Shown: one piece after another, positions 36,051-43,793 of the stretch
Layout of the letters: each line of letters opens with the position of its first letter
How positions within the stretch are numbered: the first letter of the stretch is position 1
Assembly: GCF_902167635.1 (NCBI RefSeq)
Contig: NZ_CABHMS010000004.1
Coordinates: forward strand, 434,001-498,000
From: Chitinophaga vietnamensis
GTDB taxonomy: Bacteria; Bacteroidota; Bacteroidia; Chitinophagales; Chitinophagaceae
DNA: 64,000 nt
Direction of reading: 5' to 3'
Notes under the pieces: generated by a model
What the model was told of the DNA's origin: nothing
What the model saw: the letters and a program-made list of their open reading frames with translations, nothing else
Database searches by the model: none
Made by a program: the position numbers and the translations under genes

Positions 36051-36938
36051 AATGATTTTGCACTCGTATACGATAGAGCTGCAGCGGTCTACCTCTTTCA
36101 ATCCTTTGCGGTAGGAGCGGAATCCGTTCAGGAAACCCGCTACCAGCCTGCTTTTGCCGGTTTTGTGTTTTTCGCTGAGCAGGCTTACATAGAAGCCGTC
36201 AAACACCATTGGATGTTTTTTTATCAGCTTGAACTGATGCTGGGAGAGTAGCAGTTCCATGGAAGAAGGGGAGAAGTGATACAGATGCCGTGGCACGTCG
36301 TAAGCTGCCCAATATGCTGCATAATGTTCCGCATCGTAGGATGTATAGTTGGGAACCGCTATCAGCAAGGAGCCGCCGGGTTTCAACAGTGTGCGGATAC
36401 GTTCCAGGTAATGATGCAGCTCATGCACATGTTCCAGCACATGCCACATGGTAATGGCATCATATTGATGTGCCGGCAACGCAAACAGCTGATCTATGGG
36501 CAGCGGTTCAATTTTGTAAAGTTCTTTCGCATTACGGCGGGCGGTTTCATCGGGCTCGAGGCCGGTGATGTTCCATCCGCTGGCTTGCATGTAGTGAAGG
36601 AATGCGCCGGTGCCGCAGCCGATATCGAGCAGGGCGCCCTGTTTCAGGCCGGTGGCGGATCGCACCCAGTTCTGTTTGGAACGCAGCGTGATCTTTCTCA
36701 CGCTGTGATATAAACGATTGATCAGCCCTTTGCGGGTTTCTGAATGGGAAATGTATTCCTGCGACTGATAGTAGCGACCGATATTGTCGCCATCAGGAAC
36801 GTTCTGTGTAAAACGTCCGCTGCAGCCGCCACAATGCCATATGCCGAATGTTTCTTTGGATACCGTATAATCTTTAGCCTTCAGCGCTTCGCGGATCAGT
36901 GAGGAACCGCAGAGTGGACAGGTGTGATGGTAGATCAA
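36048..36938 (-). CDS. Class I SAM methyltransferase with zinc-ribbon head
   Basis: A 296-aa protein starting at TTG 36938; no ATG is available between this and an upstream in-frame stop. The head has CPLCG (Cys7, Cys10) and CGGC (Cys36, Cys39), a small metal-binding ribbon. The methyltransferase core follows: LLDIGCGTGAFLHYM, GLEPDETAR, MWHVLEHVHE and LLKPGGSLLIAVPN (Methyltransf_23). The C-terminal half resembles enzymes acting in cell-surface glycan or small-molecule pathways; the substrate is not known. The region upstream is an 8-nt-unit inverted repeat. Confidence 0.88.
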   Translation of the reverse strand: MIYHHTCPLCGSSLIREALKAKDYTVSKETFGIWHCGGCSGRFTQNVPDGDNIGRYYQSQEYISHSETRKGLINRLYHSVRKITLRSKQNWVRSATGLKQGALLDIGCGTGAFLHYMQASGWNITGLEPDETARRNAKELYKIEPLPIDQLFALPAHQYDAITMWHVLEHVHELHHYLERIRTLLKPGGSLLIAVPNYTSYDAEHYAAYWAAYDVPRHLYHFSPSSMELLLSQHQFKLIKKHPMVFDGFYVSLLSEKHKTGKSRLVAGFLNGFRSYRKGLKEVDRCSSIVYECKII

Positions 36939-36970
36939 GTGCCTTGAATTTTTGATGCCAAATTAGTTTA

Positions 36971-37082
36971 GATTTTCGGATTTTGGAATTTTCGGATTTT
37001 GGAATTTGCATCCTCGCCTTAAATTCCAAAATTCCAAAATTCCAAAATTCCAAAATCCGAAAATCCGAAAATTCCAAAATCC
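36971..37082. repeat. Stop-abutting inverted repeat 5, 8-nt units
   Basis: The left arm (36971-37007) and right arm (37021-37082) are strings of two 8-nt words, GGAATTTT/AAAATTCC and CGGATTTT/AAAATCCG, in mirrored order. The right arm has extra copies. It ends at the base before the mutase stop codon complement (TTA at 37083-37085). Confidence 0.93.
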
Positions 37083-38636
37083 TTACATTCCTCTATATTC
37101 CCCCCATGTTTCTCGCAACGCATCTGCAATTTCTCCAAGGGTGGCAAGGTTTTCAACAGCTTCCACTACCAATGGCATGAGGTTGTCGGTGGTATTGGCT
37201 GCCGTTTTGATGCGTTGCAACAAAGCCTGTACTGCGGCGTTGTCGCGACGTGCGCGGAGATCTTTCAGCCGTTCAGACTGCACCTTGCGGATGCTGTCGT
37301 CGATACGGAACACCTCCGGTGGCGTGCCCTCTTCCACTACAAATTTATTGACACCCACGATGATCTTTTCACCGTTTTCTATTTCTTGCTGGTATTTATA
37401 AGCGCTGCGCGCGATCTCGTCCTGCACAAAGCCTTGTTCAATAGCGCTCACAGCGCCACCCATGGCGTCTATTTTGTTGATAAGCTCCCATGCTTTGCTT
37501 TCCACTTCGTTGGTGAGCGCTTCTACATAGAAGGAGCCGGCGAGCGGATCTACCGTATCGGCGATGCCGCTTTCATAACCGGCGATCTGCTGCGTGCGCA
37601 GCGCGATGCGGGCCGCCTCTTCAGTGGGCAATGACAAGGCTTCATCGTAGCCATTGGTATGCAGGGACTGTGTACCACCCAGCGTTGCTGCCAATGTTTG
37701 AATGGCTACACGTACAATGTTGTTGTGCGGCTGCTGTGCCGTCAGGGTACTGCCGCCGGTTTGTGTATGGAAACGCAGCATCTGCGCCTTCGGATCGGTA
37801 GCGCCCAGCGATTGTGTGATGTGCGCCCACATGCGGCGTGCCGCGCGGAACTTCGCCACTTCTTCAAAGAGGTGGTTGTGCGCATTGAAAAAGAAAGAAA
37901 GGCGTTTGGCAAATACATTAATATCCAGTCCTTTTTCCAGTGCCGCTTTCAGATAGGCCTTCCCGTTAGAGAGGGTGAAAGCAAGCTCCTGTACGGCATT
38001 GGCGCCCGCCTCGCGGATATGATAGCCGGAGATGGAGATAGTATTCCATTTCGGTACCTCACGGCTGCAATAATCAAAAATGTCGGTGATCAGGCGCATG
38101 GAGGGTTTGGGCGGATAAATGAAAGTGCCCCTGGCCGCATACTCCTTGAGAATATCATTCTGAATAGTGCCGGATATTTTCTTCAGATCGGCGCCCTGCT
38201 TCTTGGCCAGTGCGATGTAAAGCGCCAGCAGTATGAATCCTGTGGCATTGATGGTCATAGAGGTAGATATCTGTTCCAGTTTAATGCCGGCAAACAGGCG
38301 CTCCATATCTTCCAGCGAATCGATGGCCACACCTACTTTTCCTACTTCTCCTTCTGCCATCGCATGATCAGAATCATAACCGATCTGTGTGGGCAGGTCA
38401 AAAGCCACGCTGAGGCCCATCACACCCTGACTGAGCAGGTAGTGGTAACGTTTGTTGGATTCTTCCGCAGTGCTGAAACCTGCGTACTGGCGCATGGTCC
38501 AGAGTTTATCGCGATACATGGTGGCATGTATGCCCCGCGTAAAAGGGTATACGCCAGGTTGTTCGTGCATCGGCACTTCCTGGGTATACAACGGCGCAAT
38601 CTCAATGCCCGAATCAGTTTGAATGGTCTTTTCCAT
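37083..38636 (-). CDS. Acyl-CoA mutase large subunit, no B12-binding domain
   Basis: A 517-aa methylmalonyl-CoA mutase-family catalytic barrel: [65 protein letters not shown] and a long [11 protein letters not shown]-like segment ([16 protein letters not shown]). Full-length mutases carry a C-terminal cobalamin domain (~700 aa in total); here the chain ends after the barrel, so B12 must come from a separate small subunit not in this window. Arg169 ([10 protein letters not shown]) matches the carboxylate-binding Arg of methylmalonyl-CoA mutases, while His37 stands where the classical enzyme has Tyr. The substrate is therefore uncertain. Confidence 0.88.
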   Translation of the reverse strand: MEKTIQTDSGIEIAPLYTQEVPMHEQPGVYPFTRGIHATMYRDKLWTMRQYAGFSTAEESNKRYHYLLSQGVMGLSVAFDLPTQIGYDSDHAMAEGEVGKVGVAIDSLEDMERLFAGIKLEQISTSMTINATGFILLALYIALAKKQGADLKKISGTIQNDILKEYAARGTFIYPPKPSMRLITDIFDYCSREVPKWNTISISGYHIREAGANAVQELAFTLSNGKAYLKAALEKGLDINVFAKRLSFFFNAHNHLFEEVAKFRAARRMWAHITQSLGATDPKAQMLRFHTQTGGSTLTAQQPHNNIVRVAIQTLAATLGGTQSLHTNGYDEALSLPTEEAARIALRTQQIAGYESGIADTVDPLAGSFYVEALTNEVESKAWELINKIDAMGGAVSAIEQGFVQDEIARSAYKYQQEIENGEKIIVGVNKFVVEEGTPPEVFRIDDSIRKVQSERLKDLRARRDNAAVQALLQRIKTAANTTDNLMPLVVEAVENLATLGEIADALRETWGEYRGM

Positions 38637-38731
38637 GGTGTATGAACTATCCTTGCAATGTTACATAATTATTATGGTACTTCGCCGCTGTAAAAAATAT
38701 TGATATCTTCCGGTAAAGTTTGGCAGGCACT

Positions 38732-39646
38732 ATGATCATCTACACCTTATTGGGTATCACGCTGGCATTGGCTTTATATAGTCTGTATCTCATCTGGAAA
38801 GCTGGCGGGAGGCCGCTTTCAGCCGTCCTCACGTATTTGCTGGCTGGCATCTCGCTCGGTATCTTCCTCTATCTTTATGGTACCTGGGTTTATCTCAGCG
38901 TTTTCACGAAATATATTTTCGGCGGCATATTTTTATTGTTATTGATAAGATGGATACTCATCAGGCCTGTGCCGGGCACAGTGCCGCCATCACGCAGGAA
39001 ACGCTTTGCCAACGTTACTTTCACCATACTGGTATCTGTCTTGAACCTGCTTTATTTCACCGGCACTACCGGTTCCGCACGAACGGTGGAGCTGTCGTTC
39101 CCTTTTCATAGAGGCCAATACTTTGTATTGCAGGGTGGTAAAGGATTGCCAACGAACCTGTTTCATTTCAGTTTGCGTGGCGCTATATATGCCATGGATA
39201 TTGTGAAGCTCAATACCTGGGGAGGCCGCGCCAATAAAGTGTTTTCAAAGGATCTTCATGATTATGAAATTTTTGGCGATACCATCTACGCACCTTGCGA
39301 TGGCCGTGTACTGCACGCCTATGGCGGCAACCCCGACAATACACCACCCAACATGAACCGCGGCCCCAAGAATACCAATCACGTACTGCTGGAAACAGAC
39401 CGCTACTATGTTTTTATGGGACACATGAAAATGTACAGCGTTTTGGTGCATGATGGCCAGCAGGTGCTAAAAGGCCAGCCACTGGGCTGTGTGGGCAATT
39501 CGGGATTCAGCACAGAACCGCACCTGCACATACAGGCGCACCTCAAAGAGCCCGGCATCGAGTGGTACAAAAGCCGGCCACTATATATTCATTTTGATGG
39601 AAGAGGATTTTTGTTGAATGATGTTATCAACGCCAGCACCCGCTGA
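38732..39646 (+). CDS. M23-family (LytM-like) membrane protein
   Basis: A 304-aa protein from ATG 38732 with three to four hydrophobic segments in the first ~110 residues, then a LytM/M23 domain: GDTIYAPCDGRVLHAYGG, TNHVLLETDRYYVFMGHMK, VHDGQQVLKGQPLGCVGNSGFSTEPHLHIQ. The HLH pair is intact. The usual first zinc histidine before the Asp is not in place (SLRGAIYAMDIV), a feature of an M23 subgroup with altered or no peptidase activity. It may act on the cell wall or merely scaffold. A TTG at 38720 gives four extra residues. Confidence 0.82.
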   Translation: MIIYTLLGITLALALYSLYLIWKAGGRPLSAVLTYLLAGISLGIFLYLYGTWVYLSVFTKYIFGGIFLLLLIRWILIRPVPGTVPPSRRKRFANVTFTILVSVLNLLYFTGTTGSARTVELSFPFHRGQYFVLQGGKGLPTNLFHFSLRGAIYAMDIVKLNTWGGRANKVFSKDLHDYEIFGDTIYAPCDGRVLHAYGGNPDNTPPNMNRGPKNTNHVLLETDRYYVFMGHMKMYSVLVHDGQQVLKGQPLGCVGNSGFSTEPHLHIQAHLKEPGIEWYKSRPLYIHFDGRGFLLNDVINASTR

Positions 39647-39651
39647 TACGC

Positions 39652-40179
39652 TTACCTCATTACTTTTTTTGCTTCTGCATTGATGATCTGTGAGGCCAGC
39701 TCCGCGGGCGATTCGCCTGCCTGCATGAATACTTCGAGCAGTTGTTTGTTCAGATCGAGGGCGGTAGCATCCGGCGGTAATTGTATCGCTACCTGGTTGA
39801 TCACGGAAATCGTTTGCTCCTTCAGGGTTTTCACCGCTTCCCATGTCATGGTAGATACATATATCTGCTGCGTGATATTGTGTTCAAATTCTGATTTGAT
39901 GCTTTGCACCATGGATATCTGCATGTCCACTGCGCTCATACCCGGCTGGTAAATGCGGCCGATAAGGCTCTGCGGAGTGATACGGTCCACATACAAGGCC
40001 AGGCGTTCATAAGCCTGCAGCTGTAAGGGCAATATCGCCGGATTCACGGCTGCTGGCTTCTCTGGCGCCGGCGCCGCTACTTTATTTTTCTTCAGCAAGT
40101 CACGGACAGTGGTATATACGATGTACACAGCGCCTAGTCCCAGCACGATGTACAAGAGTTTCATGGAATCAATCTGCAT
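39652..40179 (-). CDS. Conserved Bacteroidota membrane-anchored protein
   Basis: A 175-aa protein with one N-terminal membrane segment (MKLLYIVLGLGAVYIVYTTVRDLL), an Ala/Pro/Lys linker and a conserved helical domain (LQAYERLALYVDRITPQSLIGRIY, MQISMVQSIKSEFEHNITQQIYVS, LEVFMQAGESPAELASQIINAEAKKVMR). I recognise the pattern as a family restricted to Bacteroidota (I believe DUF7935) without known function. ATG 40164 is an equally possible start. It is convergent with the M23-like gene, five bases apart, and precedes a 21-bp-stem terminator (of aspC) on its upstream side. Confidence 0.75.
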   Translation of the reverse strand: MQIDSMKLLYIVLGLGAVYIVYTTVRDLLKKNKVAAPAPEKPAAVNPAILPLQLQAYERLALYVDRITPQSLIGRIYQPGMSAVDMQISMVQSIKSEFEHNITQQIYVSTMTWEAVKTLKEQTISVINQVAIQLPPDATALDLNKQLLEVFMQAGESPAELASQIINAEAKKVMR

Positions 40180-40220
40180 CTGATGATGAATGTTTTATGC
40201 GCACAAATATATAATAATTT

Positions 40221-40267
40221 AATTATAAATGATAGCCCCGCCAGCAGCGGGGCTATCATTTATAATT
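40221..40267. terminator. Perfect 21-bp stem terminator after aspC
   Basis: Arms 40221-40241 and 40247-40267 pair perfectly over 21 bp around a 5-nt loop: GC-rich core GATAGCCCCGC, AT-rich base. It lies five bases past the aspC stop on the minus strand. Confidence 0.93.
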
Positions 40268-40272
40268 AACTA

Positions 40273-41466
40273 CTATTGTAATTTTCCTAACCATTCTTTC
40301 ATTCGCTTCGCGCCTTCCTGGAGCTTGTCCATAGAAGTAGCATAGGAGAGCCGGATACAATTCGGCTGCTGGAATGCGGCGCCAGTCACCGTTGATACAT
40401 GGGCTTTATGCAGGAGGTACATGCAAAGGTCATCTGCATTGCTGATGGTAGTACCCTCGTAGGACTTGTTGAAGAATGCGCTGATATCCGGGAACATGTA
40501 GAAGGCCCCTTCCGGATCGTTCACTTTCAGACCGGGAATAGCTTTGAGCGCTTCATGTATAAATGCGCGGCGTTTCCTGAACTCGTTCACCATTTCAATG
40601 GCGGTGGTGAGTTCGCCGGTAAGCGCTGTGATGGCGGCACGCTGCGTGATAGAGCAGGTAGCGGATGTGAACTGGCTCTGTATCTTGTCGCAGGCTTTGG
40701 CTACTTCCAGTGGCGCGGCGAGATAGCCGAGGCGCCAGCCTGTCATCGCAAAGCCTTTACTGAGGCCGTTGATGATGATGGTGCGGTTGATCAGATCGCC
40801 GAATTGCGCGATGCTCTCATGTTTGCCATCATAGTTGATGTATTCATAGATCTCATCGGAGATGATGAATATTTGCGGATGTTTGGCGAATACCGCTGCG
40901 AGGCCTTCCAGTTCTGCTTTTGAATAAACGGAGCCGGTAGGATTGCAGGGAGAAGAGAACATGAACAGCCTGGTTTTAGGCGTGATGGCGGCTTCCAGTT
41001 GTTGCGGCGTGATCTTGTAATTATTTTCGATGCTACAGGGAACGAATACCACTTCGCCCTGGCACAGCCTTACCTGTTCGGAATAAGTTACCCAATAAGG
41101 TGTAGGGATGATCACTTCGTCGCCGGGATTTACGATGCTGAGCACGGCGTTGGCGAGGCTTTGTTTGGCGCCGGTAGATACAACTATCTGTTCCGGCGTA
41201 TAGTCAAGACCGTTATCACGTTTGAGTTTGTGCACCACTGCCTGCTTTACGTCGAGATAGCCGGCTACAGGCGTATAGTGGGTGAAACCTTCATCGATGG
41301 CCTTTTTGGCTGCCTCGCGAATGTGTTTAGGAGTATCGAAGTCGGGTTCTCCAATACTAAGGTCTACTATATCTATCCCCTGGGCCTTCAGTTCCCTGCT
41401 GAGTTTGGCCATTTTAATCGTTTGAGGCTCGGATATCCGTGACAGCCTTTCTGCAAGTTGAATCAT
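40273..41466 (-). CDS. aspC: Aspartate aminotransferase, class I PLP-dependent
   Basis: The protein is about 397 aa from ATG 41466 (MIQLAERLSRISEPQTIKM), a type Ib aspartate aminotransferase interconverting aspartate and oxaloacetate with glutamate/2-oxoglutarate. Visible are DLSIGEPDFDTP, YTPVAGYLDVKQAV, STGAKQSLANA, SPCNPTG, ISDEIYEYI and the Schiff-base segment NGLSKGFAMTGWRLGY; the C-terminal NCIRLSYAT carries the substrate Arg. TAGGTTTG on the minus strand at 41500-41493 provides a -7 element about 27 bp upstream. The longer 41520 start would include that element and is rejected. Confidence 0.93.
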   Translation of the reverse strand: MIQLAERLSRISEPQTIKMAKLSRELKAQGIDIVDLSIGEPDFDTPKHIREAAKKAIDEGFTHYTPVAGYLDVKQAVVHKLKRDNGLDYTPEQIVVSTGAKQSLANAVLSIVNPGDEVIIPTPYWVTYSEQVRLCQGEVVFVPCSIENNYKITPQQLEAAITPKTRLFMFSSPCNPTGSVYSKAELEGLAAVFAKHPQIFIISDEIYEYINYDGKHESIAQFGDLINRTIIINGLSKGFAMTGWRLGYLAAPLEVAKACDKIQSQFTSATCSITQRAAITALTGELTTAIEMVNEFRKRRAFIHEALKAIPGLKVNDPEGAFYMFPDISAFFNKSYEGTTISNADDLCMYLLHKAHVSTVTGAAFQQPNCIRLSYATSMDKLQEGAKRMKEWLGKLQ

Positions 41467-41492
41467 AATGCTTAATATTGGGTTGACCGGGA

Positions 41493-41500
41493 CAAACCTA
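41493..41500 (-). promoter_or_regulatory. Candidate -7 element for aspC
   Basis: CAAACCTA on the plus strand reads TAGGTTTG on the minus strand, an exact TAnnTTTG. The predicted start near 41487 leaves a ~20-nt leader. No clear -33 TTTG was found. Confidence 0.45.
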
Positions 41501-41540
41501 CAGAAAAAAAGAGAAATCACTTAGCGGTGGATACGAAGCG

Positions 41541-41576
41541 CAACAAAAAAAGGAGCAAGCGCTCCTTTTTTTGTTG
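41541..41576. terminator. Terminator after the DUF4397 gene
   Basis: CAACAAAAAAAGGAGC (41541-41556) pairs with GCTCCTTTTTTTGTTG (41561-41576) around a 4-nt loop; on either strand the stem ends in a T run. Confidence 0.93.
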
Positions 41577-41603
41577 GTAAGATTTTATATAAACCGGTGT
41601 TTA

Positions 41604-42341
41604 CTAGTAGGTACCCTGCCAGCTGGGGAAGACGCCGGTAACGAGTTTGGTGGCGCCGGTGCTGCTTTTGCTGCCTGCCAGGTAAGCGGTATAAACGTTG
41701 CCAACTTGCAGCATTCGTCCCGGCAGGGAAGAAAGATTGTTGTTGGTAGCCAATACAGAATCCTTGCCAGCTACTTTGATGGTGATCACATCGGTCTGGC
41801 CAAGGTTGTCCGGCAGTTGTACAAACGACGTGGGGAAATAGCCAGCAGCAAAGGTTCTGTTGCTATCCACTTTCTGTGTGCCGATGAATACATCCACCGG
41901 GCCTGCATCTTTACTGAGGTTGAAGAAACGGAAATTTATTTTATTGTTTTGAGCGGAGGTAAGATCGTTGTATACAACAACGCCTTTTGCCGGCTCATCA
42001 TAAATCAGATAAGTGTAGTAGGAAGTAGAGTCGAAGTTGTAAGTCGTTTGTGTTACTACGCTGTCTTTCTTGCCAGCGGCGGTGAACAGGTAGGTGTGGT
42101 TACCACCGAAGCCGTACCATCTTGACTGGAAGTTGAAGTTGATCGGGTTGTTGCTGGTGATCTTGGTATCGTTGTCATAGAAGTCCAGGTTCACGCCGTT
42201 GGTGGATGCATTGAGTATCCATACCCAGTACTGAGGTCTGGAAGGAGTGATGTTAGTATCATTTTTCAGACAGGAAGAAAGTCCCAGGATTCCTGCAAAC
42301 AAGGCTACAATGGCCCAAGCACGATTTTTCTTTGTTAGCAT
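41604..42341 (-). CDS. DUF4397 lipoprotein
   Basis: A 245-aa lipoprotein: signal ending GLSSC with the lipobox cysteine near residue 24, then a DUF4397 domain of two transthyretin-like halves (VWILNASTNGVNLDFYDND, INFRFFNLSKDAGPVDVFIG). Such proteins are common in Chitinophagaceae, sit in the outer membrane or periplasm and have no known function. It is 40 bp downstream of the beta-lactamase-fold gene on the same strand and may be co-transcribed. Confidence 0.88.
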   Translation of the reverse strand: MLTKKNRAWAIVALFAGILGLSSCLKNDTNITPSRPQYWVWILNASTNGVNLDFYDNDTKITSNNPINFNFQSRWYGFGGNHTYLFTAAGKKDSVVTQTTYNFDSTSYYTYLIYDEPAKGVVVYNDLTSAQNNKINFRFFNLSKDAGPVDVFIGTQKVDSNRTFAAGYFPTSFVQLPDNLGQTDVITIKVAGKDSVLATNNNLSSLPGRMLQVGNVYTAYLAGSKSSTGATKLVTGVFPSWQGTY

Positions 42342-42381
42342 CTGCTCTCAGTTTTTTGTTATGTGAGATTTAATTTTTCAA

Positions 42382-43578
42382 TCATTCAGTTTTGAACCTG
42401 CCGAGATCTGGTTGAATGGTCTTCCGGCGTTCCAGTTCATGTTGGTAGATCATCTCTCCCAAAGCCTTCAGGAAAGGCTTCCCCGTTTCTTCGAATTCGT
42501 ACTGGTCATCTCCCAGTATGCCATCTTTGTTGACGTAAATGGAGGCAGATAATAAAAACTCTATACCGTTGGAAAAGTCTACAATATAGGCTGCATCAGT
42601 TAAAAATCCATACGCCCATCCGGGTTTGTTAAAGATCCTGATATGTGATGGTATCCTGGCTGTTTTCTGTCCGCCATACATCAGGAACTTCACGTAGGCC
42701 TGCTTGTACTGGATATGGTCATACACCGGATCTTTTGATGCCGGCGGGTACTGCGACATACAACGATACAGGAAATTATAATCACTTTCATTTAAACGGA
42801 AACGTTGCGCTTTTGTTACAGCCTCCGGAAAAATTATGCTGCGTAAAATTTCATGCAGTGAAACGAGAGGGAGGCGGTTGCGGTAGGAGAAGTCCATAGG
42901 CCGCTGTTCCAGCACCCCGAGATGATTGTAATGTGCCTGGCCAACAAGATCGAGGCGTGAGGAGAAAGACAGCCGGCTGTATTGGGCGGCTTGCTGGTAC
43001 AATAATCTTTTGCCATCCATGAAGCGGACCGCATTGGTATGGCGGTTGGCTTCTTCGTGCAGGGGCAGGCCTACGCGGTGCCTGATCTCGGAGCTGGTGT
43101 AGCCGGCCTCCCACAGTCGCCGGTTGAAAGCTTCCTGGCCAATGAATTCATATAGGCGGTTGAAGGCGTCATTATCACTTACGAGAAATATTTTTTTAAT
43201 GTAATGCCCGATAGAAGGCAATCCGGATGCCGCGGAATGATCAGCTGTGACGCCGGTATTCACGCCTGCCAGGGGCGCGGTGAACATGGGTGTGAACAGG
43301 TCCAGGCCCGGAATATCCAGCTCCCGGAGCTTTTCCAGGGCCAGGATAGCGCCTGGCAGTTTCACCGTAGAAGCAGGGTAGAAGTAGGCCCCTGGCTTGC
43401 TGCGGTAATGAAAATCGGTAAAAACCGGGCGCTGGCGGGCATCCCGGTCAATACGGGTGTAAACAATCTGGAGACGGTAAGTTTCAGGATCGCTGAAAAC
43501 CTTGCCCAGTATGCCTTTGCGGCCCTTCAGCAATGCATACGGAAAATTATCAGTTGTGCGATAATGTTGGGTTTGCAT
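42382..43578 (-). CDS. Beta-lactamase-fold serine hydrolase without signal peptide
   Basis: A 398-aa protein of the class A beta-lactamase/penicillin-binding fold (Beta-lactamase2). The nucleophile motif is Ser70-x-x-Lys73 (PASTVK), the second motif Ser134-Asp-Asn (VSDND) and the KTG-equivalent a KPGW near residue 310. Relatives in Chitinophagaceae normally carry a secretion signal; here the frame starts MQTQHYRTTDNF with none, and the upstream in-frame codons to the stop contain no start. It may be cytoplasmic or have lost its signal. It is not a clear antibiotic-resistance enzyme: the third motif differs and the length is about 100 aa above TEM-type enzymes. Confidence 0.82.
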   Translation of the reverse strand: MQTQHYRTTDNFPYALLKGRKGILGKVFSDPETYRLQIVYTRIDRDARQRPVFTDFHYRSKPGAYFYPASTVKLPGAILALEKLRELDIPGLDLFTPMFTAPLAGVNTGVTADHSAASGLPSIGHYIKKIFLVSDNDAFNRLYEFIGQEAFNRRLWEAGYTSSEIRHRVGLPLHEEANRHTNAVRFMDGKRLLYQQAAQYSRLSFSSRLDLVGQAHYNHLGVLEQRPMDFSYRNRLPLVSLHEILRSIIFPEAVTKAQRFRLNESDYNFLYRCMSQYPPASKDPVYDHIQYKQAYVKFLMYGGQKTARIPSHIRIFNKPGWAYGFLTDAAYIVDFSNGIEFLLSASIYVNKDGILGDDQYEFEETGKPFLKALGEMIYQHELERRKTIQPDLGRFKTE

Positions 43579-43721
43579 ATATTTGTCGGTATTACGTGCT
43601 GTAAAGCAAAGGAATTATATTAAAATCCGGAAGAAACCAGAATCGCAATTTGGGAAATTTTTATGCCAACAGGCCCGCAAACTCAGGCATGGAGCGATTT
43701 TGCGCTTCTTTTTTCAAGGGC

Positions 43722-43751
43722 TTTAATATATCAATTTAAATTCTATCTTTG
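43722..43751 (+). promoter_or_regulatory. Promoter for secDF
   Basis: TATCTTTG (43744-43751) matches TAnnTTTG. TTTA at 43722-43725 is one base off the -33 TTTG at 18-bp spacing. The leader to ATG 43794 would be about 35-40 nt. Confidence 0.6.
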
Positions 43752-43793
43752 CAACTCTTAAAAATTTTTTATTATAAACCCGAAACAAACAAT

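Noticed and set aside
36971-37082. CRISPR-like array
   Set aside because: The unit is 8 nt with no spacers and no cas genes; it is a mirrored tandem repeat.
37659-38645. 328-codon antisense frame over the mutase
   Set aside because: No motif; shadow of the mutase codon pattern.
42382-43578. Call as an antibiotic-resistance beta-lactamase
   Set aside because: The third motif is KPGW-like, the length is too great and relatives are of unknown function; no resistance claim is justified.
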